NCBI RefSeq assembly: GCF_000281045.1
Contig: NW_008246194.1
Location: 36,039-59,705 of the forward strand
Source: Saprolegnia diclina VS20
Taxonomy: Eukaryota; Oomycota; Saprolegniomycetes; Saprolegniales; Saprolegniaceae
DNA length: 23,667 nt
Direction of reading: 5' to 3'
The notes under the pieces were generated by a model. It was not told the DNA's origin. It worked only from the letters and a program-made list of their open reading frames with translations, and searched no databases. Position 1 is the first letter of the stretch. Each line of letters starts with the position of its first letter. Shown here piece by piece: positions 22,701 to 23,667 of this stretch. A program made the position numbers and the translations under genes.

Positions 22701-23429
22701 CTAACCTTTCGTAGTGTCTCAGCGGTCTACACTAGGTTTGACAATGCGTACAACATCATCCTCATGGTCATTTTGCTCAACATAACCTTTGGCATCATCA
22801 TCGACACGTTCGCGACGATCCGCACGTCGCACAAGGAGCGCGCCGAGGAGCTCCGGGACCGGTGCTTCATCTGCTCGATTGACGGCTACACGTTCGACCG
22901 GCTCACGAAGCGCGGGTTCGAGTACCACACGCGCCTCGAGCACAACATGTGGCATTATTTGTATCTCTTCGTGCACATCAACAAGAAGGACTACACCGAG
23001 TACAACGGCATCGAGCTCTACCTGGCCATGAAGATGGCCAAGAACGACGTGTCGTTCTTCCCCAACCACCGGGCGATGGCCCTTGAGAAGGCCGACCCGA
23101 CGCTCCAGCTCGTGCCCGACGACGATGCTTCAGACACGAATAAGAAGCCAATGACGACGCCCGTGACGCTGAGCGACGCCAAGCGTGCGAGCACAGACCG
23201 CAAGCTCGAAGTCCTCGCCAAGAAGGAGGATCCGGCCACAGCGCGTCTCGAGAAGCACCTCGACGCGCTCTTTGAGCAGCACGAATCGCTGCGGGAACGG
23301 CAGAAGAGCATCGAAGACGTCCAGCGCCAAGTGCTTGCGACGCAGCAAGCGATTCTTGCGCTCCTCAACCAGAATACTGCTTCGCCAGTCAAGCTCCAGC
23401 GCAAGTCCGAGCACTTTTTCCCAGAGTAA
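13764..23429 (+). CDS. IP3-receptor/ryanodine-receptor family calcium-release channel
   Basis: Nineteen exons: 13764-14213, 14257-14445, 14475-14561, 14608-14703, 14757-15080, 15126-15331, 15381-17207, 17255-18912, 18962-19703, 19751-20006, 20050-20105, 20153-20324, 20373-20453, 20500-20847, 20912-21157, 21204-22118, 22164-22337, 22401-22690, 22736-23429; about 2936 residues, close to the 2700 of animal IP3 receptors and far below RyR. Domains in order: Ins145-type N-terminal trefoil (from about 78), MIR repeats (about 214-500: VQLRHIKTGKYITM, VCLRHVLTGQYLHV, AVLLQHAQTLTYLH), RIH (about 510 on), a long helical solenoid, RIH-associated domain (AIFRFLQLLCEGHY), six TM helices, filter NGGLGG (2683-2688), pore helix ending LLNITFGIIIDTF, the family C2H2 site (C2749, C2752, H2770, H2775) with EHNMWHY, and a C-terminal coiled coil. 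It should release Ca2+ from an internal store. IP3-contact residues are not conserved. The start Met is uncertain, since the frame is open upstream to 13509. Confidence 0.93.
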
Positions 23430-23469
23430 AATATCCTCTCTGACGACAAAAAGATTGATTGCAAGCGAC

Positions 23470-23475
23470 AATAAA
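23470..23475 (+). terminator. Poly(A) signal AATAAA of the channel gene
   Basis: A canonical AATAAA lies 41 bases after the channel stop codon, just before the ATCT microsatellite. This is the usual position for a 3'-end processing signal in a compact genome. Confidence 0.6.
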
Positions 23476-23476
23476 C

Positions 23477-23500
23477 ATCTATCTATCTATCTATCTATCT
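23477..23500. repeat. Microsatellite (ATCT)6
   Basis: Six uninterrupted ATCT units directly after the poly(A) signal. Likely variable in length between strains. Confidence 0.95.
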
Positions 23501-23571
23501 ACCTGGATTGGCAACTTGCACATTGAAAACTTGTTGGCTGTGTGCAGTGTGTTGCATTGAGTTCCACAAAG

Positions 23572-23631
23572 CTGTTTTAAACGTCGTATAAGACACTGTT
23601 TAAAACGTCGTATAAGACACTGTTTAAAACG
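23572..23631. repeat. 24-base tandem repeat, 2.5 copies
   Basis: Copies at 23572-23595 and 23596-23619 differ at one base; a half copy follows at 23620-23631. The unit contains TTTAAA and CGTCGTATAAGACA. It lies about 140 bases past the channel stop, downstream of the poly(A) signal, so probably in intergenic DNA. Confidence 0.9.
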
Positions 23632-23667
23632 CATAGCACCATTCCCACTTTCTGCTTGCAGTTTGAG

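Overview
The window looks like nuclear DNA of an oomycete (water mould), probably of the Saprolegnia/Achlya/Aphanomyces side. Reasons: GC-rich genes packed with short gaps; introns that are almost all 41-53 bases, often starting GTAC and nearly always ending TAG; a WP...LG-type repeat module common in stramenopiles; and an IP3-receptor-like channel, a short TRAPPC4 and EF-hand/fibronectin proteins, all eukaryotic. There is no bacterial gene organisation. I assembled 39 introns by eye; in each case the reading frame and the expected domain pattern agree across the junction. No transcript was available.

Layout. 1-159 (minus): start of a gene that leaves the window, with a WP...LG repeat module. 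160-1453: no convincing gene. 1454-4153 (plus): 15-exon, about 681-residue protein with a PX-like N-terminus, a clear GOLD domain and a long coiled coil. 4267-5645 (plus): 5-exon, 397-residue CaMK-like Ser/Thr kinase with an acylation-type N-terminus. 5646-6716: no gene seen. 6717-7760 (plus): intronless membrane protein with about 8 helices, family not recognised. 7970-12916 (plus): 4-exon, about 1603-residue protein with fibronectin type III domains and five EF-hands, two EF-hand pairs being nested inside FN3 domains. 12951-13382 (minus): TRAPPC4/Trs23 subunit of the TRAPP tether, tail to tail with the previous gene 34 bases away. 13383-13763: divergent promoter carrying two perfect inverted repeats. 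13764-23429 (plus): 19-exon, about 2936-residue IP3-receptor/ryanodine-receptor family calcium channel. 23430-23667: poly(A) signal, an ATCT microsatellite and a 24-base tandem repeat.

Functionally the genes fall loosely into membrane traffic and lipid recognition (PX-GOLD protein, TRAPPC4) and calcium signalling (IP3R-like channel, EF-hand/FN3 protein, CaMK-like kinase). They are neighbours, not an operon; only the TRAPPC4/channel pair shares a promoter region. The strongest candidates for something new are the FN3 domains split by EF-hand pairs and the IP3R-like channel, whose three IP3-contact clusters and selectivity filter all differ from the animal receptor.
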